From positions 1 to 64,000 of the forward strand of contig CAJVZD010000021.1 in assembly GCA_913019905.1 (NCBI GenBank): a DNA stretch of 64,000 bases, given 5' to 3'. The DNA is from an uncultured Cellvibrionales bacterium (GTDB taxonomy: Bacteria > Pseudomonadota > Gammaproteobacteria > Pseudomonadales > Dasaniaceae). Within the stretch, counting starts at the first letter, position 1. The number at the start of each line of letters is the position of its first letter. The position numbers and the translations under genes are program-made. This document shows, one piece after another, positions 55,554-64,000 of the stretch. The notes below the pieces were generated by a model that ran no database searches, had not been told where the DNA came from, and worked only from the letters and a program-made list of their open reading frames with translations.

Positions 55554-58451
55554 ATGAGAGCCATGTCACTACAAGAAAAAAATCAATCTTCGATCGATGA
55601 CGGTGTAGATCGGAAGAACCTGAACGTCATCAAGGCGCGTTTTTTACAGGTCAATGCAGCGCGTCTTTCCCGAACAAAATCCTCACTCACTGCGCGTCAG
55701 GAAGTATTCCTGGATCTGCTACCGCTATTATTTCACGTAAATCATCCTATTTTGCCCGGTTATGTCACACGAGAAACGCCATCGGGCGTTGTCAATTACA
55801 ATCCTTCCAAGGATGACATTCAAAAAGCGCAACGCCTTGCACGCAGCTTTAACTACCAACGGCAACCCAACCACCGTCCCGGTATCACTGGTTTATACCT
55901 GATGGGATCTTGCGGCACTGTCGCACAGTCGAAAAAATCAGACTTAGATATATGGGTATGTCATCAAGACAACCTGAACCACGATGATACCCGCTTGCTT
56001 CGGAAAAAATGCGACAACATTAGCCTTTGGGCTTTGTCTCGGGGACTGGAAGTTCATTTCTTTATGATGGAAGGTGAAAAATTCCGACTCGGAGAAAGAG
56101 AATCGCTATCCGCCGAAGATTGCGGCAGCTCTCAACATTATCTTTTGCTGGATGAATTTTATCGAACCGGGTTGTTGATTGCGGGGCGCTTCCCCATTTG
56201 GTGGCTGATACCCTCTGACGAGGACGTCAACCATGATTACTATTCAAAAACACTTCGCGAAAAAAGATTTATTCAGGAAGACGAATCGATCGATTTTGGC
56301 GGCGTTGGACATATACCTGCTGGAGAATTTGCCGGGGCTGGAGTTTGGCAACTCTATAAGGCCATCGATTCTCCCTATAAGTCGGTATTAAAAATATTAC
56401 TCACCGAAGTGTATGCTTCTGAATACCCTAAAGTAGTACCGCTCAGCACATCCTTTAAGCGAGCTATCTATAATAAGCAGCTAGACATTGATGAACTGGA
56501 TCCTTATGTGGTCGTATACAGAAAACTGGAAAGCTATTTGAAGGCGCGGGATGAGCCAAATAGACTGGAATTGGTACGCAGATGTTTCTATTTTAAAGTA
56601 GGCATCGCGCTATCGCGCTCAAACCGAAATCGAAGTAAATCTTGGAAACGGCAACTCATGGAAAAACTTGTCGTAGAGTGGCAGTGGCCGAAAGAACACC
56701 TCTACAATTTGGATGCTCGGAAGAAGTGGAAGGTAGCTCGGGTCATAGATGAACAAAAGGAACTGGTTAGAGAACTAACGAATTGCTACAGATTCGTACT
56801 TGAATTTGCCCGTCGGACACGAGCTTCCTCAATGATCAATTCACAGGAGATGAATATACTTGGCAGAAAACTATATGCTGCTTTTGAACGAAAAGCAGAA
56901 AAGATCGAATGGATCAATCCCGGGATTTCACCGAATCTAACAGAAGAGAACCTTACCTTCTTTCTACATCAAACCGAAGAGGGGAAACTATCACAATGGG
57001 CTGTTAGCAGTGATACAGTCGATAAGAATAATCCAGACCGTTCGCAAATATTAAAGAAGTCGAATAGCCTAACTTCTCTGTTAGCGTGGTGCCATTACAA
57101 TGGCCTGTGTGATAACAGTACTCGAATAGCAATCGTAGACGGCGAACACACTGTGAGAGAATACGAAATATTCAATATGATGCATCACATGCGTCAGCAA
57201 TTACCCGTCGCGAAACAATACAGTGATCAGGAAGAAAGACAACACGAACGGTTTAACGAAACAATGCGGCCAATATTTGTTCAACTTTTTATCAACGTAG
57301 GTTCTGATCCCTTAGAACATAAACGCAGCCAAGGTATCGAACTTATAAGCGATCACACTGACAGTTTGGGGTATAGCGGCTTTCGCGAAAATCTGGTGTT
57401 GAATGTCGAACAAGTCATCGTTAACAGCTGGGGGGAGATTAGCAGCCATCGCTACGAAGGCAGAAATGCGCTGATGCGTTGTATCAGAGATTTTTTCCAA
57501 ATGTTACCACCCAACAGCAAGGGGACATTGCCAGAAATAAACATACACTGCTTTTGCCCGACTCGCGCAACGGCAATATCAACCCGTGTTCAAGAACTAA
57601 TCGAAGATATCACTGCGAGTTTCTATGGCGACAAACAAGCGGCTAACACGCGTTATGTTGTTGAAATAGGCAGGGAATTTTATTTGCTGCAGTTCATCGA
57701 AAAACACTTGAAAATTTCTCATGCCAAAAATTTCATTGAGCTTGCAAAATATTTGGGTGAACCACAGATCACTTATAGTCCTATCAAATTCGATCGATAT
57801 TGCCGTCCTAATTCAACCTTACAAGCCCTATGCCAATACGCGCAGGCGGAGCGAATTCAAGTATTCTTCGAACAGAAAGATGATGTCGCCGACATTTTTG
57901 TTCTAGACGAAATGTGCTCACTGTATATGTTTAGCACCCCCTTCCACAATGCAAACAGTTTACTAAACCCATTAGATCAATTTATACAATCGACACTTTT
58001 TCGCCAATACAGTGAGTCGGGTGATTTTGACTCGATTTCGACCGGAGAATACACACCCCAAAGCCGAAAAATTGAGTATTATCAAATCACCGAGAAAAAG
58101 ACGCGGAAAGTGATCAGCCGCTATAGCGACATTGAGGAAATCAATTCCAAACACTTCTTTAATGTTCAAGCAACGGCAACTCAGAATATAGAAGGGAATA
58201 TCCAATTCGATATTTATTGCGATAGCATTGAATTTCTGGCCGCTGACTATGGCACAGACATATATATAATGGCCGCCAAGCACATTCTCAGTCTTCGAAA
58301 ATCCGCAGCCCACTATCCCTGTTATATTACCGATCTGGATCTGAGCAGTCTTATCGATAGTACAACTGATACACCGATACAAACGATTCAATATCTACGA
58401 TACAAACAACAGTTAGAATTACAACTGGATGCGGCGATTAGCGAGCTCTAA
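55554..58451 (+). CDS. cyaA: Class I adenylate cyclase
   Basis: A 965-residue cytoplasmic enzyme that makes cAMP. The N-terminal catalytic domain has the nucleotidyltransferase signature LMGSCGTVAQSKKSDLDIWV, with glycine-serine and two aspartates, and further class I segments such as YYSKTLREKRFIQ and GEFAGAGVWQLYKAID. The C-terminal half is the regulatory domain seen in enterobacterial and Pseudomonas CyaA. The frame has ATGs at 55554 and 55563; the second has GAGAG near it. It converges with the DUF3187 gene. Confidence 0.95.
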   Translation: MRAMSLQEKNQSSIDDGVDRKNLNVIKARFLQVNAARLSRTKSSLTARQEVFLDLLPLLFHVNHPILPGYVTRETPSGVVNYNPSKDDIQKAQRLARSFNYQRQPNHRPGITGLYLMGSCGTVAQSKKSDLDIWVCHQDNLNHDDTRLLRKKCDNISLWALSRGLEVHFFMMEGEKFRLGERESLSAEDCGSSQHYLLLDEFYRTGLLIAGRFPIWWLIPSDEDVNHDYYSKTLREKRFIQEDESIDFGGVGHIPAGEFAGAGVWQLYKAIDSPYKSVLKILLTEVYASEYPKVVPLSTSFKRAIYNKQLDIDELDPYVVVYRKLESYLKARDEPNRLELVRRCFYFKVGIALSRSNRNRSKSWKRQLMEKLVVEWQWPKEHLYNLDARKKWKVARVIDEQKELVRELTNCYRFVLEFARRTRASSMINSQEMNILGRKLYAAFERKAEKIEWINPGISPNLTEENLTFFLHQTEEGKLSQWAVSSDTVDKNNPDRSQILKKSNSLTSLLAWCHYNGLCDNSTRIAIVDGEHTVREYEIFNMMHHMRQQLPVAKQYSDQEERQHERFNETMRPIFVQLFINVGSDPLEHKRSQGIELISDHTDSLGYSGFRENLVLNVEQVIVNSWGEISSHRYEGRNALMRCIRDFFQMLPPNSKGTLPEINIHCFCPTRATAISTRVQELIEDITASFYGDKQAANTRYVVEIGREFYLLQFIEKHLKISHAKNFIELAKYLGEPQITYSPIKFDRYCRPNSTLQALCQYAQAERIQVFFEQKDDVADIFVLDEMCSLYMFSTPFHNANSLLNPLDQFIQSTLFRQYSESGDFDSISTGEYTPQSRKIEYYQITEKKTRKVISRYSDIEEINSKHFFNVQATATQNIEGNIQFDIYCDSIEFLAADYGTDIYIMAAKHILSLRKSAAHYPCYITDLDLSSLIDSTTDTPIQTIQYLRYKQQLELQLDAAISEL

Positions 58452-58456
58452 AGTCG

Positions 58457-59461
58457 TTACCAATTTTTGAACGTTATCGCCATTTGAAAAACCACATCCG
58501 GCGAAGTATCAACAACTATATCTTCACTAACAGATAGATCAAGTACGGTATTTTTGTTGAATCGTATGGCTCCACCTAATAATAACTGTGCAGCTTCACC
58601 CCCCAACTCTTTCGTCGCGCTATCGTAGAAAGTGGAATGTGCATCTATCTGCGCTTTTAGGGCTATATTGTTATTAAACAACCACACCACTGTCGATGAA
58701 CCATACACAACCCAGTCTTTACGCTGCCTATTGAGGACCTCGCCTTCGCCTAAACGAAGAATTCCAGCACTTGCATGCCAACGAAACGCGCTCGACTCCC
58801 ATTCGCTGATGTTAACTCCCAAGTAGAAATCGCTGGACTTCGAGCCGAGTAACTTAGCTGCATTCCCGGTCGGCAATTTTACTCCCGCTCGTAATGCGAT
58901 TTCTTGCGTTGGCGTTTCATATAAAGAATAGGCAATCTTCATTGTTACATCACCTAATCCCCGTGCAGGTTCCTCAAGCACAAATGTTTCGTCGTTATTA
59001 TGATAACTATACTGCAAGCCATTTTCCGGAAAATTTTCTCTCCCTCCATTGGGTAGTCCAAAAAATCGATGCCAATCGGTGATAAAATTGTCTAGCCCTC
59101 CCGCTTTATGACGGAGGTAGGACACATCCAGTCCAATCTCCAACGCATCTGAATAGCCGTAGCGTATTTGTACATTATTACGGTGGGTTTCACCATCAAT
59201 TACGATTGTTTCCTTGGAGGGCTGCCGGGACAAATAATTATCAAAACTAAAATTGCTCGACGCTTCCAATTGCAACCCTAATTTGAGTTTCGATTTCGGA
59301 ATCAATTGTGCACTTTCAGCAGATGGCAAACCATAAATCTTAACGAAGGGATTACTGTTACTAAAATAGAACGGGGCGGTGATATCTGCAAAAGAATGCG
59401 GTGCTGCTAGAAAAATTATTAGCGACAATAAGATCAATTTTTGAAAGGCTTTAGGACACAT
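58457..59461 (-). CDS. DUF3187 outer-membrane protein
   Basis: A 334-residue exported protein with a signal peptide (LILLSLIIFLAAPHSFA) and a mature sequence of alternating beta strands ending in aromatic FQMAITFKNW, the sign of an outer-membrane barrel. I recognise the N-terminal SNSNPFVKIYGLPSAESAQL as typical of DUF3187. Function unknown. It is the last gene of a minus-strand run after the MBOAT and SGNH genes (71 bp gap) and stops 5 bp before the cyaA stop. Confidence 0.82.
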   Translation of the reverse strand: MCPKAFQKLILLSLIIFLAAPHSFADITAPFYFSNSNPFVKIYGLPSAESAQLIPKSKLKLGLQLEASSNFSFDNYLSRQPSKETIVIDGETHRNNVQIRYGYSDALEIGLDVSYLRHKAGGLDNFITDWHRFFGLPNGGRENFPENGLQYSYHNNDETFVLEEPARGLGDVTMKIAYSLYETPTQEIALRAGVKLPTGNAAKLLGSKSSDFYLGVNISEWESSAFRWHASAGILRLGEGEVLNRQRKDWVVYGSSTVVWLFNNNIALKAQIDAHSTFYDSATKELGGEAAQLLLGGAIRFNKNTVLDLSVSEDIVVDTSPDVVFQMAITFKNW

Positions 59462-59532
59462 AGTGAATCTGACTAGTCAATGAGATTAAACACCCAATGT
59501 GAGGTGATTCGGGAAATAAGCCAACGAAAGAT

Positions 59533-60600
59533 TTAGGGTGAATAACTGAGGCAATCACTTAAAACTCTTTCAAAAGGATAGTTTGAAAGTTCATCATTAT
59601 GTTTCAACAGATTCTCATGCCAATTTCCGAGAACTTTTCGTTTTTCCTGCTGAATACTGACAAGCAATTCATGGCTTAACTCGGCAGAAAAGTGCATTAA
59701 GTCGCGATAATTTTCCAAGTCTTTTACCATTGTATGTTCTGAAAAATACTCATGCAAACTGACATTTGGCAAACCTAGTAACTGAGGATATAAATAATCT
59801 TTTGCCAAAGTCATCGCCGCGAATTTGCCGGGTTGTCTTTTTTTCAGCATTGCCTGAAAAGCGTAAGAAACCGGCGGTGAAAATACGACGAATTCGATGT
59901 CGGGATGCCCTCGAACAATACTCAGTAAATTGCGGTCAATATTCAGTCTAATATCTGTTGCTGGGATTTGCAGATCTTTTTTCTCGCTAAGCAAACCGCC
60001 TTTTCGCAACTGGCTCTGCATCAGCTCGGGACAGCCATGTTTGAATTTCCCTGAATGGAAATCCATTGTCTTCCAATCATCATTATCAATATCTCTGCCG
60101 ATTATAAAATCGCCAACAGCTTCTATCGATGCGACCGTGTTGGAAAAATTGAACAAGTAGAAAATGTCATTGAAAAGATCTTCGTCATACATGTAGAAGG
60201 GGAACCCGGCGCCTTTTCGAACTTCATTAACACCATTGACGAGCGCGCCGTCGTAGATCTCCCAGATAATCGTTTTCGGCTTTTTCGTCGACAACGCCAA
60301 TTGCACCATCAAACTCTGTTCCCGCAAACTTCCTCCCGCAATCGCTAGCAGCAAACTATCAACTTGAAATAGATTGTCAATATCCTCTTTAATGAAATTT
60401 TGCGCCATCGACGTTCCCACCACAACCGCATCAAAATCTTTATTCCGAATTATTCCTGGGTAGCGATATCGTGTTTGCGGCTCATACTTAGCGATAGAAA
60501 TATCGGAAAAGAAACGCAGAGGGTCAATAATCGTATTGATTGAAAGTACGAAGATGCATCCTACGAATAATGTTATTAAAAAAGGTCGAAAAAACGTCAT
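59533..60600 (-). CDS. Membrane-anchored SGNH-like protein, partner of MBOAT acyltransferase
   Basis: A 355-residue protein with one N-terminal membrane helix (FLITLFVGCIFVLSINTII) and a periplasmic SGNH-like domain. The nucleophile is likely Ser64 in VVVGTSMAQNF, and Asp300-x-x-His303 in YRDLMHFS completes the triad. Genes of this type commonly sit beside MBOAT transferases and finish acyl transfer onto exopolysaccharides (compare AlgJ/AlgX and the WssH/I systems). It starts 13 bp after the MBOAT stop. The polysaccharide modified is not encoded here. Confidence 0.72.
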   Translation of the reverse strand: MTFFRPFLITLFVGCIFVLSINTIIDPLRFFSDISIAKYEPQTRYRYPGIIRNKDFDAVVVGTSMAQNFIKEDIDNLFQVDSLLLAIAGGSLREQSLMVQLALSTKKPKTIIWEIYDGALVNGVNEVRKGAGFPFYMYDEDLFNDIFYLFNFSNTVASIEAVGDFIIGRDIDNDDWKTMDFHSGKFKHGCPELMQSQLRKGGLLSEKKDLQIPATDIRLNIDRNLLSIVRGHPDIEFVVFSPPVSYAFQAMLKKRQPGKFAAMTLAKDYLYPQLLGLPNVSLHEYFSEHTMVKDLENYRDLMHFSAELSHELLVSIQQEKRKVLGNWHENLLKHNDELSNYPFERVLSDCLSYSP

Positions 60601-60613
60601 TGGTCACCGTCAA

Positions 60614-62149
60614 TCAAAATTGAAAATACAAGAACTCAGAGGTCTTGTTCATACTCAATAGACAATAAAGCAATACCAAACCGCAGACGATGCCTGATGT
60701 CTTCTCTAACGGTATCACCCATCGGCTCTCACCCACCGGCTCCAGTACTGGTTTATATTTGAACAATAATTGGTAGGTATTTGGAAAAGTCATTGTTACA
60801 ACTATTAAAGCTATAAGTAACCAAAGGTCGCCCAATGAGGTGAAAAAATTCATATCGTAAAACTGCACGCCCCAGTCTTGCATCCAAACAGCATTTTCAC
60901 CCCATCGCCCCAAATACTTAGAGGGAAATACGATCCCATTTAATCCCACCATGCCCTTCAATATCGACACGGCACCCGTTAAGGTTTCTGCCCGGAAAAA
61001 GACCCAACCAATAATAACGCAAATCAAGGTAAGAAAATGACTAGCAAATCGGTAGATTCGCGCATTAACGATTTGCCATTCCTTCGCCAACTTCCTCCAT
61101 AAGTGGTTTACGACTAAATAGAAACCGTGCAGCGCGCCCCACACAACAAAAGTCCAACCGGCACCGTGCCACAATCCACCGAGCAACATGGTGATAAAGA
61201 GGTTTTGAAACCGTCGAATTTCCCCGTGCCGATTGCCGCCCAGTGCGATGTAGAGATAATCTCGCAAAAACCGCGACAACGTTATGTGCCAGCGGCGCCA
61301 AAAATCGATGATCGAAGCCGACTTGTAAGGCGAATCGAAATTTGCCGGCAGGGTAATGCCAAAAAGCCGAGCAGCTCCCACAGCCATATCTGCGTAACCA
61401 CTAAAGTCGAAATAAAGCTGTAATGTATAGGACAGCGCTGCCAACCACGCTTCGATCAGGGTTAATTCGCCGCCCTGATCTACGACAGTAAATAAGGGCG
61501 TGGAGATTTCCGCGACACTGTCGGCGATAATCACCTTTTTGAATAAGCCAATGGTAAAAATAATGCTGCCAATAGCGATATTTTGCAATGCTAATGACTG
61601 ATTCCTGTTTTTAACGAATTGAGGCATCATTTCCTTATGATGTACTATCGGACCCGCTATCAACTGAGGGAAAAAAGTAACAAATAGGCAGTAGTTCAAA
61701 AAACCATAATGCTTGGATTCACCGCGGTAGGCGTCTACTAGATAGGCAATTTGCTGAAAGGTAAAAAACGATATGGCCAGCGGCAAGATAATTTCTTCAA
61801 CAGACACAGGTTTATCAACGAGTGTAGAAATAATCCCAACGAAAAAAAGCAGATATTTGTAATAGCAAAGCACCAGCAGGTTACAACTTACGCCCAAAGC
61901 TAACAGCCACCGCCTTTTAGCCTGGAAGATATCGTGGTTTGTAAGAACGGTTCCCAGCGCATAATTGCACATTATCGAGCCGAGAATCAGTAATAGATAG
62001 GCCGGGTTCCACCAGCTATAAAACGCAAAGGACGCAAAAACTAACAAGACAATAGATAAAGTATAGCTGCCGTATTTTTTTAACCAGTAAAAGGCAATAA
62101 CGGTTAAAGGCAAAAAAAGAAGGATAAAAATATAGGAGTTAAAGAGCAT
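60614..62149 (-). CDS. MBOAT family O-acyltransferase, AlgI-like
   Basis: A 511-residue inner-membrane acyltransferase with ten or more helices. Key features are the N-terminal MLFNSYIFILLFLPLTVIAF, the mid-protein FDFSGYADMAVGAARLFGI and the catalytic-histidine region LLGGLWHGAGWTFVVWGALHG (shown in part). It would carry acetyl groups across the membrane for periplasmic transfer. It makes a two-gene unit with the SGNH gene. Which exopolysaccharide is acetylated is unknown. Confidence 0.92.
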   Translation of the reverse strand: MLFNSYIFILLFLPLTVIAFYWLKKYGSYTLSIVLLVFASFAFYSWWNPAYLLLILGSIMCNYALGTVLTNHDIFQAKRRWLLALGVSCNLLVLCYYKYLLFFVGIISTLVDKPVSVEEIILPLAISFFTFQQIAYLVDAYRGESKHYGFLNYCLFVTFFPQLIAGPIVHHKEMMPQFVKNRNQSLALQNIAIGSIIFTIGLFKKVIIADSVAEISTPLFTVVDQGGELTLIEAWLAALSYTLQLYFDFSGYADMAVGAARLFGITLPANFDSPYKSASIIDFWRRWHITLSRFLRDYLYIALGGNRHGEIRRFQNLFITMLLGGLWHGAGWTFVVWGALHGFYLVVNHLWRKLAKEWQIVNARIYRFASHFLTLICVIIGWVFFRAETLTGAVSILKGMVGLNGIVFPSKYLGRWGENAVWMQDWGVQFYDMNFFTSLGDLWLLIALIVVTMTFPNTYQLLFKYKPVLEPVGESRWVIPLEKTSGIVCGLVLLYCLLSMNKTSEFLYFQF

Positions 62150-62300
62150 AAAGGAAACTTCAAATTGCCAAGGTCTTAATTAAGTGTATTTTTGGACCAG
62201 TATAACAAATAGGCGCCAAAAACGGTCTTTTTAGACCCTTTCTATCCTCTGGCGGCATCGGTATACTTGCGTTTTTATTTAATGTCTCTGGGATCTTACG

Positions 62301-62420
62301 GTGCGTTTCTATTCGACTCTGTTATTACTGTGCACAATTTTTCTTGCTGGATGTGGTCAAAAAGGACCGCTTTTTATCCCGCAAGATCCAAATACCAACA
62401 GCATGAGCACAATTCTTTAA
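62301..62420 (+). CDS. lptM: Small lipoprotein LptM (YifL/LppL family)
   Basis: A 39-residue lipoprotein read from a GTG at 62301 (GGGA about 8 bases upstream). The signal VRFYSTLLLLCTIFLAGC ends in a lipobox with the lipidated cysteine, then GQKGPLFIP, the family hallmark. LptM supports LptD maturation at the outer membrane. It lies within a longer frame that opens into lysA in another reading frame, and precedes lysA as in Pseudomonas and E. coli-like genomes. Confidence 0.9.
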   Translation: MRFYSTLLLLCTIFLAGCGQKGPLFIPQDPNTNSMSTIL

Positions 62421-62482
62421 AGGGCGGTAGATTATCTACGGTCGCTGTAAACAACAACTTTTTCTTTAGTGGATTTAATTTA

Positions 62483-63733
62483 ATGGACGCATTTCAGTAT
62501 CGTGATGGTGATCTTTATGCCGAAAATGTACCGCTAGCAGCTATTTCCGAATCATATGGCACACCCACTTACGTTTATTCTAAAGCGTATCTCGAGCAGC
62601 AATTTCTGTCCTATCAAAATGCTTTGGAGGGCCGTGACCATTTAATTTGTTATGCGGTAAAGGCAAATTCTAATATTGCCGTTCTAAATGTCTTAGCACG
62701 CCTAGGTGCTGGTTTCGATATCGTGTCAGAGGGTGAACTCGACCGCGTTCTAGCCGCAGGCGGTGAAGCTGAAAAAATAGTTTTTTCTGGCGTCGCTAAA
62801 ACGGTTACCGAAATGCGAAGAGGCTTAGAAGCAGGCATTCATTGTTTCAATATTGAATCAGCTGCGGAACTTGAAACCCTTCAAATCGTAGCCAAAGATC
62901 TGGGTCTCATTGCGCCGGTGTCTCTGCGGGTGAACCCCAATGTAGATGCCAACACGCACCCCTACATTTCCACCGGTCTTAAAGAAAACAAGTTCGGCGT
63001 CAGCATCGAACAGGCACCTGACGTCTATCGGCGCGCCAACGAACTAAGCCATATAAATATTATTGGTGTCGACTGCCACATTGGCTCTCAGCTGACTGAT
63101 ACTGCACCTTTTCTCGACGCCCTTAATATTATATTGGCCCTGATTGATCAACTCGAAACTGACGGTATCACTATAAGCCATCTCGATTTGGGAGGAGGAC
63201 TAGGCGTTCGTTACAAAGATGAGCAGCCACCCGCGCCCTCCGATTACGTATCATCGGTTCTTAAAAGTCTTGGAAACCGGCATCTCACCATCGCTTTTGA
63301 GCCCGGCCGCTCCATTTGCGCCAATGCAGGCGTATTGTTAACGAAAGTCGAATACCTCAAACCTACCCCCCACAAGAACTTTGCGCTTATAGATGCCGCG
63401 ATGAATGATATGATTCGTCCCGCTCTATATCAGGCCTGGCTCGATATTGACCCCGTTAAACCCCGAAGTGCAGGTGAAGAAAAAGTTTGGGATATCGTTG
63501 GCCCGGTTTGTGAAACCGGAGACTTTATCGGAAAAGACCGGGCACTAATTCTGGAACCGGGGGACTTATTATCCATTGCCTCTTCTGGCGCCTATGGTTT
63601 TGCGATGAGTTCCAATTACAATAGCCGTACTCGCGCTGCTGAAGTAATGGTCGATGGTGATAGAATGCATTTGATACGCGAAAGAGAAACAATCGCCGAC
63701 CTGATGAAAGGTGAAAAGCTAATTCCACAGTGA
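62483..63733 (+). CDS. lysA: Diaminopimelate decarboxylase
   Basis: A 416-residue cytoplasmic PLP enzyme for the last step of lysine synthesis. The ATG at 62483 (MDAFQYRDGDLYAENVPLAA) gives the family's length; the open frame back to 62267 runs through lptM and is discarded. The PLP lysine is in HLICYAVKANSN, with LDLGGGLGVRY and a PGRSICANAGVLLT segment typical of fold-III decarboxylases and the VGPVCETGDFIGKDR loop. It is followed by dapF, so this is the lptM-lysA-dapF operon. Confidence 0.96.
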   Translation: MDAFQYRDGDLYAENVPLAAISESYGTPTYVYSKAYLEQQFLSYQNALEGRDHLICYAVKANSNIAVLNVLARLGAGFDIVSEGELDRVLAAGGEAEKIVFSGVAKTVTEMRRGLEAGIHCFNIESAAELETLQIVAKDLGLIAPVSLRVNPNVDANTHPYISTGLKENKFGVSIEQAPDVYRRANELSHINIIGVDCHIGSQLTDTAPFLDALNIILALIDQLETDGITISHLDLGGGLGVRYKDEQPPAPSDYVSSVLKSLGNRHLTIAFEPGRSICANAGVLLTKVEYLKPTPHKNFALIDAAMNDMIRPALYQAWLDIDPVKPRSAGEEKVWDIVGPVCETGDFIGKDRALILEPGDLLSIASSGAYGFAMSSNYNSRTRAAEVMVDGDRMHLIRERETIADLMKGEKLIPQ

Positions 63734-63801
63734 AGTTAGCAAATGACTCACATCATCACTATTTTCTGCGCCACCGGTGAGGCGCTCAAGGAACACCTGC
63801 C

Positions 63802-64000
63802 ATGTTATTACGTTTTACTAAAATGCAGGGGCTTGGAAACGATTTTGTCGTACTGGACCTCATTACACAACGCTTTAATCTTCAGCAACGACATATTGCA
63901 AAGATTGCGGACCGTCATTTTGGCATTGGATGTGATCAGGTACTCGCAGTAGAAGTACCTCTCAGCCCGGACGTCGATTTTCGCTATCGCATATTTAACG
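63802..64000 (+). CDS. dapF: Diaminopimelate epimerase (partial, 3' end outside window)
   Basis: The first 66 codons of DapF are visible, beginning [19 protein letters not shown] and reaching the first catalytic cysteine in [14 protein letters not shown]. The enzyme interconverts LL- and meso-diaminopimelate, the substrate for LysA. AGGA lies 8-10 bases before the ATG. It sits 68 bp after lysA in the same operon. Confidence 0.95.
   Translation, partial: MLLRFTKMQGLGNDFVVLDLITQRFNLQQRHIAKIADRHFGIGCDQVLAVEVPLSPDVDFRYRIFN

Overview
The window is chromosomal DNA of a free-living gammaproteobacterium of the Pseudomonas/Cellvibrio kind (broad Pseudomonadales-Cellvibrionales). The evidence is gene order: several blocks match Pseudomonas aeruginosa neighbourhoods as I remember them (hupB / rubredoxin reductase / ubiC; chpC-chpB-chpA-pilK-pilJ-pilI-pilH-pilG next to gshB and tonB3; yqgE-ruvX; pilU-pilT-yggS-proC-yggT; hemY-hemX-hemD-hemC-algR-fimS-argH; cyaA-lptM-lysA-dapF). 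Base composition looks even throughout. I see no rRNA, tRNA, CRISPR array, phage or insertion sequence.

Layout. 1-6.9 kb: a peptide-uptake locus, with a YejABEF-like ABC importer on the minus strand (the ATPase runs off the left edge) and a divergent POT-family peptide symporter. 7.2-15.3 kb: housekeeping and metabolic genes: acyl-CoA synthetase, dicarboxylate/amino-acid symporter, DUF1415 protein, HU, a fused rubredoxin-rubredoxin reductase, and chorismate lyase UbiC. 15.4-28.1 kb: the complete Pil-Chp chemosensory system for type IV pili, including a 2139-residue ChpA. 28.5-36.7 kb: gshB, a TonB3-like protein, yqgE, ruvX, the retraction ATPases pilU and pilT, yggS, proC and yggT. 36.8-41.8 kb: an accessory island holding a pentapeptide-repeat potassium channel, a PqqD-like protein, a short soluble protein resembling a chemoreceptor tip, a metallo-beta-lactamase-fold protein with a diiron (ODP-like) ligand set, an HD phosphohydrolase and a small secreted protein. 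42.1-50.4 kb: haem synthesis (hemCDXY), the AlgR/FimS two-component pair and argH. 51-55.2 kb: alpha/beta hydrolase, MFS exporter and O-acetylhomoserine sulfhydrylase with a 10-codon leader ORF. 55.5-64 kb: class I adenylate cyclase, an outer-membrane DUF3187 protein, an MBOAT/SGNH O-acetylation pair, lptM, lysA and the start of dapF.

How they fit together. The strongest theme is surface motility and its signalling: Pil-Chp receptors and kinase, PilT/PilU, a TonB3-like protein, FimS/AlgR and a cAMP cyclase all lie within 45 kb. The most unusual part is the island at 38.2-40.2 kb. Two genes overlap by 4 bp there, one resembling the CheW/CheA-contacting tip of a chemoreceptor and the other an oxygen/iron-binding diiron protein. 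I infer a receptor-less oxygen or iron sensing module that may feed a chemosensory array. Other points of interest are the tiny translated leader before metY, the binding lipoprotein with a C-terminal transmembrane anchor, and the zinc-knuckle pentapeptide channel.
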